Shown here: one piece after another, positions 17,282 through 26,146 of the stretch
Position numbering within the stretch: the stretch's first letter is position 1
How the letters are laid out: each line of letters starts with the position of its first letter
NCBI RefSeq assembly: GCF_000423565.1
Contig: NZ_KE384040.1
Span: 1 to 40,994 of the forward strand
Direction: 5' to 3'
DNA: 40,994 nt
Origin: Runella zeae DSM 19591
Lineage (GTDB): Bacteria; Bacteroidota; Bacteroidia; Cytophagales; Spirosomataceae
Notes under the pieces: generated by a model
Database searches by the model: none
What the model was told of the DNA's origin: nothing
The model's input: only the letters and a program-made list of their open reading frames with translations
Made by a program: the position numbers and the translations under genes

Positions 17282-18067
17282 TTATTTGCCTCGGTATTTG
17301 GCTTTTCTTTTCTGTAAAAAGGCCATAATCCCCTCACCAGCGTCATAGGTATGGCTCAGTTTTTCTTGCGATTCGGCTTCTAGTTCAAGCATTTCATCCA
17401 GATTAGAATAAATCGACTGATTGAGGGCTTTTTTCATCGCTCCGATTGCCTGCGTGGGAGCATTTCGATAGTAGGTAATCACTTCACAAATCTCAATATC
17501 TAGCTCACTAGCTTTCACTACTTTGGTGATTAAACCAAGCTGAGCCGCCTCGGTGGCGGTGACTTTACGGCCCGTAGAGGCAATTTCGAAGGCGCGCTGC
17601 ATCCCTACAAGTCTTGGTAAGAAGAAGGTAGAACCGGCATCAGGCATTAATCCAATATTGATAAATATTTGACTCAAATAGGCAGTTTCGGCGGCAATCA
17701 CCACATCACAAGCAAGTGCTAACGAACATCCTGCACCTGCTGCGACGCCGTTGAGCCGACAAATCACTGGTTTGGGGATAGAACGAATAGCCAGAATCAT
17801 GGGGTTATAATACTGACGAAGCGAATCTCCCAAATTGTTATTATCGCGCATACCTTCTTTGAGATCTGCTCCTGAGCAAAAGGCTTTATCGCCAGCGCCT
17901 GTTATGACCACTACTCTGATGGTGCTATCGGTAGCTGCGGCGGTGACGGCAGCTGTAATCTCCTGTAATAACCCCGTGTTGAGTGCATTATAGACTTGAG
18001 GTCGATTAAGAATGATTTTTGCAACTCCGTCGTTGATTTCAAAAAGAATATGCTCGTAGTTCATCAT
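17282..18067 (-). CDS. Enoyl-CoA hydratase/isomerase family protein
   Basis: The 261-residue crotonase-fold protein shows the oxyanion-hole segments AFCSGADLKEG and GVAAGAGCSLALACD, and the third motif GLMPDAGSTFFLPR. The PDAG form is typical of PaaG/PaaB-like hydratases, where Asp replaces one of the two usual glutamates. It probably acts on a CoA ester in fatty or aromatic acid breakdown. It starts 18 bases after the PAP2-like gene and is probably co-transcribed with it. The frame starts MMNY; either Met could be used. Confidence 0.88.
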   Translation of the reverse strand: MMNYEHILFEINDGVAKIILNRPQVYNALNTGLLQEITAAVTAAATDSTIRVVVITGAGDKAFCSGADLKEGMRDNNNLGDSLRQYYNPMILAIRSIPKPVICRLNGVAAGAGCSLALACDVVIAAETAYLSQIFINIGLMPDAGSTFFLPRLVGMQRAFEIASTGRKVTATEAAQLGLITKVVKASELDIEICEVITYYRNAPTQAIGAMKKALNQSIYSNLDEMLELEAESQEKLSHTYDAGEGIMAFLQKRKAKYRGK

Positions 18068-18085
18068 AGGTAAAATTTAAGTTTT

Positions 18086-18724
18086 TCAAACAAATTGCCA
18101 TACAGTAAGCAAACTTACTAAAATTCCGAGTGATAAACCTGCTATTACTTGCAAAGGTGTGTGAGCGTTGAGATAAAGACGCGCGCTAATTAAGAAACCC
18201 ACGAGTACAGTCAGTATTACCAAAGGATATAGAAGTTGGGTTTGAGAAAACTTAACTGCTATTCCCAAAATAGCACCAAAACAGCCTCCTATACCTACTC
18301 CGTGTGCACTGATTTTCCAAGAGAGGCTAATAATTCCTACCAATAGGATAGAAACCGTAATACTTCCCAAAACAATTCCGATTTCGGGGGATATTTCTGA
18401 AAGAGCTCTCAATTGGACAGTAAAAAAATAAGTAGATAGCGCATACAAGAGGGCTGTCACAAAATAAGGCAGCCGTCGGTCGGCTAAGTCTTGCATATGC
18501 AGGCTCTTGATATACTTGGCTCGATAAAGATAATAGATAGTGAGAGCAGGCAATACAAAGGTAGTAATACTCACAAATCCCAATAAAGTGATACGTAAGG
18601 TCGGGTTTAGAATATCTACCCCAATCACAGAAGGCGCAAAAAAAAATAAAACGCCCAACAGCAAAGTGGGCATCAGTAACGGATGAAGGACTACCGAAAA
18701 TACCTGAGCTAAACGCGTATTCAA
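18086..18724 (-). CDS. PAP2-superfamily-like integral membrane protein
   Basis: The 212-residue protein is mostly membrane helices. Two stretches fit weak PAP2 phosphatase motifs: SWKISAHGVGIGG (PSGH-like) and RLYLNAHTPLQVIAG (SR..H..D-like, with the last Asp not evident). The family dephosphorylates lipid phosphates, but the degenerate motifs make activity uncertain. The start is TTG at 18724; the first in-frame ATG would cut into the first membrane helix, which carries the conserved HPLLMPT segment. It lies downstream of rpoN, beyond a terminator. Confidence 0.7.
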   Translation of the reverse strand: MNTRLAQVFSVVLHPLLMPTLLLGVLFFFAPSVIGVDILNPTLRITLLGFVSITTFVLPALTIYYLYRAKYIKSLHMQDLADRRLPYFVTALLYALSTYFFTVQLRALSEISPEIGIVLGSITVSILLVGIISLSWKISAHGVGIGGCFGAILGIAVKFSQTQLLYPLVILTVLVGFLISARLYLNAHTPLQVIAGLSLGILVSLLTVWQFV

Positions 18725-18758
18725 GGGATGACTAAAACATTAAAAGTGAGTATAAGCG

Positions 18759-18795
18759 AAAAAATCGTTACAAAAATAGAAATTCATTTGTAACG
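18759..18795 (-). terminator. Intrinsic terminator after rpoN
   Basis: CGTTACAAA (minus strand, 18795-18787) pairs with TTTGTAACG (18774-18766) and is followed by a T-run at 18764-18759. It lies 35 bases past the rpoN stop. A TATTTTTG box overlaps the downstream stem arm and could start transcription of the PAP2-like gene. Confidence 0.7.
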
Positions 18796-18829
18796 TGTCG
18801 CTATTACTTTTTTATGTAGTCCTCTCTTT

Positions 18830-20284
18830 TTAAAGTTGTTTTCTCAAACGCGCCACAGGAATGTTTAGTTGTTCGCGGTATTTGGCTACCGTACGGCGGG
18901 CAATGTTGTAGCCACGCTCGTTGAGGAGTTTCTCAAGTTTGTCGTCAGATAAAGGATTTCCTTTGGCTTCGTTTTCGATAAGCTCTTTCAAAATTGATTT
19001 TACTTCGCGGCTACTAGCATCTTCGCCATAGTCGGTTGAGATACCTTCAGAGAAGAAATATTTGAGGGGATACACCCCAAACTCAGTCTGAACGGCCTTG
19101 CTATTGGCTACCCGTGATACGGTAGAAACATCCATTTCAATCAAAGTGGCGATATCTTTCAAAATCATGGGTTTCAAGCGTGCCTCATCACCTTCCAAGA
19201 AAAACTCATATTGGTAGTTGACGATGGCATCCATCGTACGTTGCAGGGTATTTTGGCGCTGTTTGATGGCATCAATGAACCATTTTGCGGCGTCTAATTT
19301 TTGCTTTACAAACGTGACTGTTTCGCGGATATGACGATTAGACTTGTCGCTTTTGTCATAGGTGTCAAGCATTTCGGCAAACGAACGACTGATACGAAGC
19401 TCAGGAGCATTTTTTGCATTAAGATGTACTTCTAGCTTGCCATTGTTGTTGTTGACCCAAAAATCAGGCAACAGGTACTGGGCTAATCCATCTTCTCCTT
19501 CTACCGAGCCAGGCTTAGGATTGAGCTTTGTAATAAGACTAATGACGCATTTCATTTGATGGTCATTAATACCTAGCCTTTTTTGAATTTTTTCGTAGTG
19601 TTTTTTTGAAAATTCTTCAAAAAAATCTTCTATTACTTTAATCGCATACGTGACATTGGGGTCGTTGGGGTCTTTGCGGTCTAGTTGTAGCAATAAGCAC
19701 TCTTGCAGATTACGAGCACCGATACCCGGAGGGTCGAAGGTCTGGATTTTTTTTAGTACTTGCTCTACTTCGTCGATACCACAATAAAATCCTTGAGAAA
19801 AAGCCAAATCATGAACAATCGCCTGCAACGAACGACGAATGTAGCCGTCGTTTTCGATACTCCCTAGCAACTGCATCCCAATGATGTTTTGGCGGTCGTT
19901 GAGTCTCAAAAACCCGAATTGTTGCATAAGGGCATCATGCAAAGTGTGAAGGGTTGCGATTGGCATTTCGCGTTCTTCTTCGCCAAAAGAACCGTCACTA
20001 TGCATTTTATAGCCTGCATATTCATCTTGATTTAGGTAATCATCAAGGCTAATATCATCACGTTGATTGTATTCATCGTCATAATCGTCGTCATTGTCAT
20101 CTCCATACTCATCTTTATTCTGTAACTCCTCATCCATTCCCTCTTCCAATGCTGGATTGATTTCCAACTCTTCCTCTACTCGGGTTTCCAATTCCGCAGT
20201 TGGAATTTGAAGTAGCTTAATAAACTGTATCTGCTGAGGCGAAAGCTTCTGCTGTAAAGTCTGGTTTAGGCTTAATTTCTGCAT
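18830..20284 (-). CDS. rpoN: RNA polymerase sigma-54 factor
   Basis: All sigma-54 regions are visible in 484 residues: the Gln/Leu-rich activator-contact region I (MQKLSLNQTLQQKLSPQQIQ), a very acidic region II (residues about 45-90), the core-binding part with QTFDPPGIGARNLQECLLLQ, the helix-turn-helix (TLIEMDVSTVSRVANSKA), and the C-terminal RpoN box ARRTVAKYRE. It directs polymerase to -24/-12 promoters and needs enhancer-binding activators, none of which is in this window. It is transcribed alone, ending at a terminator. Confidence 0.97.
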   Translation of the reverse strand: MQKLSLNQTLQQKLSPQQIQFIKLLQIPTAELETRVEEELEINPALEEGMDEELQNKDEYGDDNDDDYDDEYNQRDDISLDDYLNQDEYAGYKMHSDGSFGEEEREMPIATLHTLHDALMQQFGFLRLNDRQNIIGMQLLGSIENDGYIRRSLQAIVHDLAFSQGFYCGIDEVEQVLKKIQTFDPPGIGARNLQECLLLQLDRKDPNDPNVTYAIKVIEDFFEEFSKKHYEKIQKRLGINDHQMKCVISLITKLNPKPGSVEGEDGLAQYLLPDFWVNNNNGKLEVHLNAKNAPELRISRSFAEMLDTYDKSDKSNRHIRETVTFVKQKLDAAKWFIDAIKQRQNTLQRTMDAIVNYQYEFFLEGDEARLKPMILKDIATLIEMDVSTVSRVANSKAVQTEFGVYPLKYFFSEGISTDYGEDASSREVKSILKELIENEAKGNPLSDDKLEKLLNERGYNIARRTVAKYREQLNIPVARLRKQL

Positions 20285-20368
20285 GATGGCTTTTGGGTTA
20301 TAGAGAGTGTTCCATGCGATTTGTTTTGCGTAATCAATCTACAAAAGAGCCTTTCTCAATAGTCGTGC

Positions 20369-20376
20369 CAAAGTTA
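20369..20376 (-). promoter_or_regulatory. Candidate -7 promoter box for rpoN
   Basis: TAACTTTG on the minus strand matches TAnnTTTG, 84 bases upstream of the rpoN start. No TTTG is found at the -33 position, which instead falls inside the perfect palindrome at 20390-20423. Confidence 0.45.
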
Positions 20377-20389
20377 GTGTTTGAAAGGA

Positions 20390-20423
20390 ATTTTATTGAA
20401 AAAAAATTTTTTTTCAATAAAAT
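20390..20423. repeat. Perfect 34-bp palindrome upstream of rpoN
   Basis: The half-site is ATTTTATTGAAAAAAAA, followed directly by its exact reverse complement with no spacer. It covers the place where the -33 element of the rpoN promoter should be. It could be an operator or an AT-rich structural element; a terminator is less likely because the tyrS unit already ends at 20539-20571. Confidence 0.6.
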
Positions 20424-20538
20424 AGGTTGCCTTGCCCCAGAGTGTTGAAAAAAGCAAGTGTTTTAATCGATTGATTATGAGTGATTTGTATATAAATATC
20501 CCAAATAGATTTTTAATATATACCAAAACTGTGGCACA

Positions 20539-20571
20539 AAAAAAACGCCTAATTTTTAGAGGCGTTTTTTT
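20539..20571 (-). terminator. Intrinsic terminator after tyrS
   Basis: AAAAAAACGCCT at 20539-20550 pairs with 20560-20571 around a 9-base loop, ending in a T-run on the minus strand. It lies about 20 bases after the tyrS stop. The A/T tracts on both sides would also allow function on the plus strand. Confidence 0.85.
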
Positions 20572-20591
20572 GTACACTACAAAATGATAGA

Positions 20592-21893
20592 CTAATAGAC
20601 TAATATCAAGTGGTTTTTTTTGCCTTTTGATACCAGTAAATATTTATCTTGAAGCAGTTGAAATTCGGGCTTGGCATTGGGGTCTGTCACCTTCGTTTTA
20701 TTGATGCTCAAAGAATTTGCTTGAATCGCACGGCGAGCTTCATTTTTTGAGGGATAAATCTCATGGTTAGTTAGTACCGACACCAAATCCGTAACTGACG
20801 TGCAGCTATCGTAGCTATCGCGTGAGATGTGCGTTTGGGCTACTCCCTCAAATACCGACTTGAAGGTATCCTCATCCATACTTTGGAGCGTTTCGAGTGT
20901 GCCTTTGCCATACAAAATGTCGGAGGCAGCCACCGCCATTTCGTAAGCCTCTTGCGAGTGTACTCGGATAGTGACATCTTTGGCGAGGGCTTTTTGCATG
21001 ATATGTAAGTGCTCCGCCCCCTTGTGTTGTTCTTCCAATGCTTCGATTTCTTCGCGGCTATAGAGGGTGAAAACCCGTAAAAGCCGAGGACAATCGGCAT
21101 CGGTACATTTAAGCCAAAACTGATAAAATTGATACGGCGACGTCATCTTGGGGTCGAGCCATACGTTTCCGCTTTCGCTTTTGCCAAATTTGGTCCCGTC
21201 GGCTTTGGTGACGAGGGGAGTCGTAAGAGCAAAGGCGCGGTGCTCAGCCATTTCGTCGTTGTTGTTTTCTTTACGGCGAATCAGCTCCGTTCCAGTGGTG
21301 ATGTTGCCCCATTGGTCAGAGCCTCCCATTTGAAGGCGCACGTTTTTGTTTTTATATAACCAATAAAAATCGTATCCCTGCAATAGTTGGTAGCTAAACT
21401 CAGTAAAGGAAATCCCGGTTTCTAGTCTTTTTTTTACGGAGTCTTTGGCCGACATATAATTGACAGTAATGTACTTGCCTGCTTCGCGCAAAAACTCCAA
21501 GAAACCGATGCCTTTGAACCAGTCGTAATTATTGACAATTTCGGCGGGATTTTCGCTAGTCTCAAAATCCAAAAATTGCTCCAATTGCTTTTTGATGCAG
21601 GATTCATTGTAGCGAAGCGTTTCTTCAGAAAGAAAAGACCTTTCGGCTGCTTTGCCAGAGGGGTCGCCTACCATTCCAGTAGCACCGCCCACCAGCGCAA
21701 TGGGCTTATGACCGCACAACTGAAAATGCTTGAGTAGCATAACCGTGGCCAGATTGCCGATGTGCAACGACGACGCAGTAGGGTCAAATCCAATATAGGC
21801 CGTAGTAATGCCTTTTTGGAGTTGCTCTTCTGTGCCGGGCATCATGTCTTGCAGCATCCCGCGCCAACGTAATTCTTCGATGAAATTTTTCAC
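20592..21893 (-). CDS. tyrS: Tyrosyl-tRNA synthetase
   Basis: The 433-residue enzyme charges tRNA-Tyr with tyrosine. It has the class I signatures: the HIGH variant SLHIGNL, the KMSKS variant KFGKSESG, and the tyrosine-pocket stretch [14 protein letters not shown] with [11 protein letters not shown]. The C-terminal S4-like RNA-binding domain ([19 protein letters not shown]) is complete. The start is GTG at 21893. The gene has a long leader: a MITE-like element of about 182 bases lies between the probable promoter and the start codon. Confidence 0.97.
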   Translation of the reverse strand: MKNFIEELRWRGMLQDMMPGTEEQLQKGITTAYIGFDPTASSLHIGNLATVMLLKHFQLCGHKPIALVGGATGMVGDPSGKAAERSFLSEETLRYNESCIKKQLEQFLDFETSENPAEIVNNYDWFKGIGFLEFLREAGKYITVNYMSAKDSVKKRLETGISFTEFSYQLLQGYDFYWLYKNKNVRLQMGGSDQWGNITTGTELIRRKENNNDEMAEHRAFALTTPLVTKADGTKFGKSESGNVWLDPKMTSPYQFYQFWLKCTDADCPRLLRVFTLYSREEIEALEEQHKGAEHLHIMQKALAKDVTIRVHSQEAYEMAVAASDILYGKGTLETLQSMDEDTFKSVFEGVAQTHISRDSYDSCTSVTDLVSVLTNHEIYPSKNEARRAIQANSLSINKTKVTDPNAKPEFQLLQDKYLLVSKGKKNHLILVY

Positions 21894-21925
21894 TTGACTA
21901 TAATAATTGAGTTGTAGTGGTTTGT

Positions 21926-22107
21926 AAGGCTGTCACAAAAGTAACAGGGTACAAAATATTCTTTGGCTTTAACCTCATCCCAACCCTTCTCCTTTCTGGA
22001 GAAGGGCTTTAAAAGTCCCCCTCTACTGAAAGGAGAGGGGGATTTAGGGGGTGAGGTTGAATAGACGCCGAAGATAATTTGGTACTACTAGATTTTTGAG
22101 ACAGCCT
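21926..22107. mobile_element. MITE-like inverted-repeat element in the tyrS leader
   Basis: The element runs from AAGGCTGTCACAAAAG to CTCAAAAA-rich right end finishing GACAGCCT. The two ends are inverted repeats (AGGCTGTCACAAAA versus AGGCTGTCTCAAAA read inward), and imperfect pairing continues inward through GTAC.AAAT, TCTT.GGC and AACCTCA.CCC. The centre holds two tight hairpins (CCTTCTCC around 21985-22006 and CCCCCTCT around 22017-22041). It has no coding capacity. Its left 76 bases recur at 94-169. Ends starting GGCTGTCTCAAA resemble termini of some Bacteroidota insertion sequences (general knowledge, not searched). I could not identify a target-site duplication. Confidence 0.75.
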
Positions 22108-22134
22108 CTTTATTCCCTTTTTCTAAAAAGTTCA

Positions 22135-22165
22135 CAAAGGTACGGGAAAAAAGAGGGAAACGAAA
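22135..22165 (-). promoter_or_regulatory. Candidate tyrS promoter upstream of the MITE-like element
   Basis: On the minus strand, TTTC (22165-22162) and TACCTTTG (22142-22135) are 19 bases apart, close to the -33/-7 consensus. Transcription would start near 22131 and run through the whole element before reaching the tyrS GTG at 21893. A second box, TACTTTTG, lies inside the element at 21943-21936. Confidence 0.5.
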
Positions 22166-22222
22166 CCAAGATTATTTTTCCGTTAAAAACCATCAAGATT
22201 TTAACATCACAAAAATTTACCG

Positions 22223-22230
22223 TAATTTTA
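22223..22230 (+). promoter_or_regulatory. Candidate -7 promoter box for guaB
   Basis: TAATTTTA differs from TAnnTTTG in the last base and lies 30 bases before the guaB ATG. A TTTT at 22199-22202 is 20 bases upstream. Weak support. Confidence 0.35.
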
Positions 22231-22259
22231 CGCGGCAAATAACGAATCGTTCATTTGCT

Positions 22260-23735
22260 ATGTTCTCAGACACATCCAAATTCCTCTACGAGGCTCTCAC
22301 TTACGACGACGTACTGCTCGTCCCCGCTTATTCTGAAGTTTTACCGCGCGATACCAACACGCAAGCCCAGCTTACACGCAACATCCGTTTGAACGTTCCA
22401 TTGGTGTCGGCAGCCATGGATACCGTTACTGAGTACGAACTCGCCATCGCAATGGCACAAGAGGGAGGGATTGGGATGATTCACAAAAACATGAGTGTAG
22501 AAGACCAGGCTGCGCAAGTTAGGAAAGTAAAACGCTCAGAAAGTGGAATGATTGTGGATCCTATTACGCTCAATCAAGACGCTACCCTTCGCGATGCCCA
22601 CCGGATTATGTCCGAATTTAAAATTGGGGGAATTCCGGTAGTCGATGCTAATAGTCAATTGATCGGAATTGTCACTAACCGCGACTTGCGTTTTCAGAAA
22701 GATTTGACAAAGCCAGTGGTTGATATCATGACCAAAGATAATCTCATTACCGCTAGGGAAGGAATCAATTTGGAGGAAGCCGAAAGCATTTTGCAGGAAT
22801 ACAAAATAGAAAAATTGCCGATTGTGGATAGTGCTTACAAGCTCGTAGGCTTGGTGACTTACCGAGATATTATCAAGCGCAAAGACCGCCCCAATGCTTG
22901 CAAAGACTCAATTGGTCGTCTAAGAGTGGGTGCCGCAGTGGGTGTTACGCCAGACCTTATTCGTCGGGTGGAGGCTCTTCTCAAAGCAGGTGTAGATGTA
23001 GTAAGTATCGATACAGCGCATGGCCACTCGCGTGGAGTAATAGATGCCCTCAAAGGCGTAAAGAATCAGTTTCCGCAGTTGGATGTGATCGTGGGTAATA
23101 TCGCTACCGGTGAGGCCGCCAAAGCTCTGGTAGAAGCCGGTGCCGATGCCGTAAAAGTAGGCGTAGGGCCAGGTAGTATCTGTACGACTCGTATCATTGC
23201 GGGAATTGGGATGCCGCAGCTTTCGGCAGTGTATGAATCTGCTAAAGCCATAGAGGGCAGCGGAGTACCCGTCATAGCAGATGGTGGTATTCGGTACTCT
23301 GGTGATGTAGTGAAGGCGATTGCTGGCGGTGCAAGCACCGTGATGATTGGTTCGCTTTTGGCGGGTACCGACGAAGCTCCCGGAGAAGAGATCCTTTATG
23401 AAGGGCGCCGCTTCAAATCGTATCGCGGTATGGGTTCGGTAGAGGCAATGGAAGATGGCTCTAAAGACCGCTATTTCCAAGATGCTGAAGATGATATCAA
23501 AAAGCTCGTTCCCGAAGGAATCGTAGGACGGGTACCTTACAAAGGCAAAGTAGCTGAGGTGCTTTATCAATTGGTAGGTGGACTTAAGGCAGGTATGGGC
23601 TATTGTGGAGCACCTGATATTGAGCAGCTACAAAAAGCGCAGTTTGTCAGAATCAGCGCGGCTGGTATGCGCGAGAGCCACCCTCACGATATTCAGATTG
23701 CAAAAGAAGCGCCTAACTATACCACCAAAAGATAG
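22260..23735 (+). CDS. guaB: Inosine-5'-monophosphate dehydrogenase
   Basis: The 491-residue enzyme oxidises IMP to XMP with NAD, the committed step to GMP. It has the N-terminal [20 protein letters not shown] segment, two CBS domains at about 95-205 inserted in the barrel, the catalytic loop GPGSICTTR with nucleophile Cys308, the phosphate-binding [13 protein letters not shown], and the flap region [10 protein letters not shown]. Length is normal for bacteria. It is transcribed alone and diverges from tyrS; it converges on the AraC-type gene with a 14-base gap, where a hairpin within the araC end may stop its transcript. Confidence 0.97.
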   Translation: MFSDTSKFLYEALTYDDVLLVPAYSEVLPRDTNTQAQLTRNIRLNVPLVSAAMDTVTEYELAIAMAQEGGIGMIHKNMSVEDQAAQVRKVKRSESGMIVDPITLNQDATLRDAHRIMSEFKIGGIPVVDANSQLIGIVTNRDLRFQKDLTKPVVDIMTKDNLITAREGINLEEAESILQEYKIEKLPIVDSAYKLVGLVTYRDIIKRKDRPNACKDSIGRLRVGAAVGVTPDLIRRVEALLKAGVDVVSIDTAHGHSRGVIDALKGVKNQFPQLDVIVGNIATGEAAKALVEAGADAVKVGVGPGSICTTRIIAGIGMPQLSAVYESAKAIEGSGVPVIADGGIRYSGDVVKAIAGGASTVMIGSLLAGTDEAPGEEILYEGRRFKSYRGMGSVEAMEDGSKDRYFQDAEDDIKKLVPEGIVGRVPYKGKVAEVLYQLVGGLKAGMGYCGAPDIEQLQKAQFVRISAAGMRESHPHDIQIAKEAPNYTTKR

Positions 23736-23749
23736 GTGTTTTTTAAGTA

Positions 23750-24604
23750 TTAGTTTATTCTCAAAGCCTTTCGGAATGTCGAAGGGCTTTGTTGTTTGTG
23801 GGATTTGAAAACACGATTAAAATAGGCCACATTGCCAAAACCGCATTCGTAGGCAATATCGGTGATGCTGCGATTGCTAGCCAATAGCCGGGTGGCTTGG
23901 TTGACACGGTACTGATTCACAAATTCCGTAAAAGTCAGGTTCATCATTTTTTTGAAATAATGACAAAACGAAGGAACGGTAAGGTGCGAAAGCGAGGCTA
24001 TTTCTTGGATGTCAATAGGTTTGTGGTAATTTTCTTGAACATATTTCAAAACCCGATTGAGGCGTACTTCGTCGCGTTGGCTTACTTCGAGTTTGAGCCC
24101 TTCGGCATTGAGAAAGTAGCATTCGGAAGTATTGGCCAATACATGTAGGATATTGACAAGCTCCATAAAACGCTCAAAAGGAGGTAACTCTAGCAGTTTT
24201 TTGAGCCTTTTTTTGATTTGTGCTTTGGTATCTCCATAAAAACAGATGCCTTGGTGTGACCGCTCAAAAAGGCGTTTGATAGCGTTCATTTCGGGCATTT
24301 CCAAAAAATCATCTCCCCAAAAATTTTCTTTGAGTTGCACCACGATTTCTTCGTGGGGGCCAACGGCTTCTTGTCCAAAACCAGAGTGGGGGACGTTGGG
24401 ACCGATAAAAACCAAATCACCGTCTTCGTAGTAGCTCAAATGCGTTCCCACGTGGCGCCGGCCTGAGCCCTGATATACACACACGATCTCGTATTCGGGA
24501 TGGTAGTGAAATTGCCACCGAAAAAGTTCGGGCAATACGATGTTGTGTAAAATGCGAAAAGAGCTCCCTTCATCGGGACGGATGACTTCAAATTCGGTTT
24601 TCAT
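23750..24604 (-). CDS. AraC-family transcriptional regulator
   Basis: The 284-residue protein has an N-terminal cupin sensor domain (FHYHPEYEIVCVYQGSGRRH, then DLVFIGPNVPHSGFG) and a C-terminal AraC DNA-binding domain from about residue 185 (IDIQEIASLSHLTVPSFCHY, and FGNVAYFNRVFKSHKQQSPS). Such regulators usually respond to a sugar and activate nearby catabolic genes. It diverges from the MFS transporter and trehalase genes across a 224-base region with a direct repeat, so it probably controls them. No membrane segment or signal peptide. Confidence 0.92.
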   Translation of the reverse strand: MKTEFEVIRPDEGSSFRILHNIVLPELFRWQFHYHPEYEIVCVYQGSGRRHVGTHLSYYEDGDLVFIGPNVPHSGFGQEAVGPHEEIVVQLKENFWGDDFLEMPEMNAIKRLFERSHQGICFYGDTKAQIKKRLKKLLELPPFERFMELVNILHVLANTSECYFLNAEGLKLEVSQRDEVRLNRVLKYVQENYHKPIDIQEIASLSHLTVPSFCHYFKKMMNLTFTEFVNQYRVNQATRLLASNRSITDIAYECGFGNVAYFNRVFKSHKQQSPSTFRKALRIN

Positions 24605-24636
24605 CGCCTGTGTTAAGATGATTAACCCAAAAATAG

Positions 24637-24665
24637 GGATAAAAATCTTAATACAGGATAAAAAT
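24637..24665. promoter_or_regulatory. Direct repeat in the araC/MFS intergenic region
   Basis: GGATAAAAAT occurs exactly at 24637-24646 and 24656-24665, a 19-base period. AraC-family proteins bind direct repeats about two turns apart, so this is a reasonable operator candidate for the adjacent regulator. It is close to the araC start, leaving room for autoregulation. Inference only. Confidence 0.4.
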
Positions 24666-24762
24666 TGAGCAATAGGAGTTTATTTTTTTCTTAAGAAAAA
24701 TTTGAACTTTGCCATGAATACTTTAAAAATTGGCTTTATCTCACAACCTATGATGTTTAAGG

Positions 24763-24791
24763 AGCGGGTGTTATTCCCGCTTCATTTTTTT
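24763..24791 (+). terminator. Terminator-like hairpin in the leader of the MFS gene
   Basis: AGCGGG (24763-24768) pairs with CCCGCT (24776-24781) around a 7-base loop and is followed by TCATTTTTTT. It lies about 40-65 bases before the MFS start on the same strand, with no gene upstream to terminate except the leader itself. This could be an attenuator or a remnant structure. Confidence 0.4.
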
Positions 24792-24828
24792 AGTTTTTTA
24801 TTCCTGCCTTATCTATATTTTTAATGCT

Positions 24829-26085
24829 ATGCCATCTTACTGGAAAGTAAAGCTTTCGATATTCCTCAATTATTTCGTTTTTGCGATTTTGCTCAACAGC
24901 GTCGGTACGGTGATTTTGCAAGTCCAACATACCTACAATGTATCGGAGACTTCGGCTTCGGTATTAGAGGCTTTCAAAGATTTGAGTATTGCGGCAGTGT
25001 CGTTTTTGGTAGCTTCCTATATTCATCGCCTTGGTTACAAAAATGCCATGCTGATTGCATTAGGATTCAATGCCTTGGTGTGTTTGTTGATGCCCACGAT
25101 TCATTCTTTTGGTATGACTAAAGTGCTATTTGCAGTGGCAGGGGCGGGATTTGCTTTGATCAAAGTCTCGGTTTATGGGACGATTGGTCTGGTAACTGCC
25201 GACAAGAAAGAACACATCAGTCTCATGAATTTCATTGAGTCTTTCTTTATGATTGGCATCTTGGCAGGTTATTTTATTTTTAGTGGTTTTATCGACGAAA
25301 GCTCGCCTACGGCCTGGCTCAATGTATATTACATCTTAGGTGGAATATCACTCATTGCCTTTACCCTACTTCTTACTACTTCTTTTGATGAATCTTCGCT
25401 CAAAACCGAAGAAAGCAAGCCTTTTCTAAATGACTTTGTGGAAATGTTTCGGTTGGTGGTGCTACCGCTGGTATTGGTTTTTGTGATATGTGCTTTCACG
25501 TATGTTTTGATTGAGCAAAGTATCATGAGTTGGTTGCCTACCTTCAACAACAAAGTACTGCATTTGCCAGCGGCGTTGAGCATTCAGATGGCGAGTCTAT
25601 TGGCGATTGCGACGGCTGTGGGGCGGTTTTTGGCGGGGGTTCTTCTCAAAAAACTCAATTGGTTAATTGTATTGGTGGGTTGCTTGCTAGTGTCTGCGGG
25701 GCTGGTATTGGTGGCTCTGCCTTTGGCCCAAAACATCGATACGAGTCAGGTGACAGGTTGGGGAAATGCGCCTTTGGCCGCTTTTATTTTTCCCATAATC
25801 GGACTTTTTTTAGCTCCTATCTATCCTGCTATCAACTCGCTGATTCTTAGTTCACTTCCTGTACGCCAACACGGCCTTATGTCGGGTTTGATTGTGATTT
25901 TCTCAGCTTTGGGCGGAACTACCGGCTCGCTGATTACGGGCTATATTTTTGAGCATTATGGGGGGCAAACAGCCTTTTATTTCTCGCTTGTTCCGATTGG
26001 TCTTTTGATTGTTGCGCTTTATTTCTTCAGTCGATTGCAAGGAAAAAATACCACCATTCAAATTGAATCAATGGGCGGACATTAA
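24829..26085 (+). CDS. MFS sugar transporter, probably for trehalose
   Basis: The 418-residue protein has about 12 membrane helices and MFS features (ATAVGRFLAGVLLKKL in the second half, SLITGYIFEHYGGQTAFYFS near the end). It resembles the FucP-like sugar/proton symporters common in Bacteroidota. It is the first gene of a pair with a cytoplasmic trehalase, 61 bases apart, and diverges from an AraC regulator, so trehalose or a related disaccharide is the likely cargo. The substrate is inferred from context only. Confidence 0.85.
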   Translation: MPSYWKVKLSIFLNYFVFAILLNSVGTVILQVQHTYNVSETSASVLEAFKDLSIAAVSFLVASYIHRLGYKNAMLIALGFNALVCLLMPTIHSFGMTKVLFAVAGAGFALIKVSVYGTIGLVTADKKEHISLMNFIESFFMIGILAGYFIFSGFIDESSPTAWLNVYYILGGISLIAFTLLLTTSFDESSLKTEESKPFLNDFVEMFRLVVLPLVLVFVICAFTYVLIEQSIMSWLPTFNNKVLHLPAALSIQMASLLAIATAVGRFLAGVLLKKLNWLIVLVGCLLVSAGLVLVALPLAQNIDTSQVTGWGNAPLAAFIFPIIGLFLAPIYPAINSLILSSLPVRQHGLMSGLIVIFSALGGTTGSLITGYIFEHYGGQTAFYFSLVPIGLLIVALYFFSRLQGKNTTIQIESMGGH

Positions 26086-26146
26086 TTCGACTTTATGACT
26101 ATTCGTCGATTTCCTAAACTAATCTTCGTATCTAAAATTTACTCCC

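Noticed and set aside
18451-18465. GGGCTGTCACAAAAT, similar to the end of the MITE-like element
   Set aside because: It lies inside the PAP2-like gene in frame with a membrane helix, and similarity does not extend beyond these bases; no second copy of the element.
20356-20370. TGGCAC-N5-TTGA upstream of rpoN, resembling a sigma-54 promoter
   Set aside because: The essential GC of the -12 box is missing and a TAnnTTTG box overlaps; not enough to claim autoregulation by sigma-54.
20374-20577. 67-codon minus-strand frame between tyrS and rpoN
   Set aside because: It spans the tyrS terminator and the AT palindrome, is AT-driven (Lys, Phe, Ile rich) and has no domain or promoter; treated as chance.
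22920-23570. 216-codon minus-strand frame inside guaB
   Set aside because: Antisense shadow of a well-conserved enzyme gene; composition is not protein-like.
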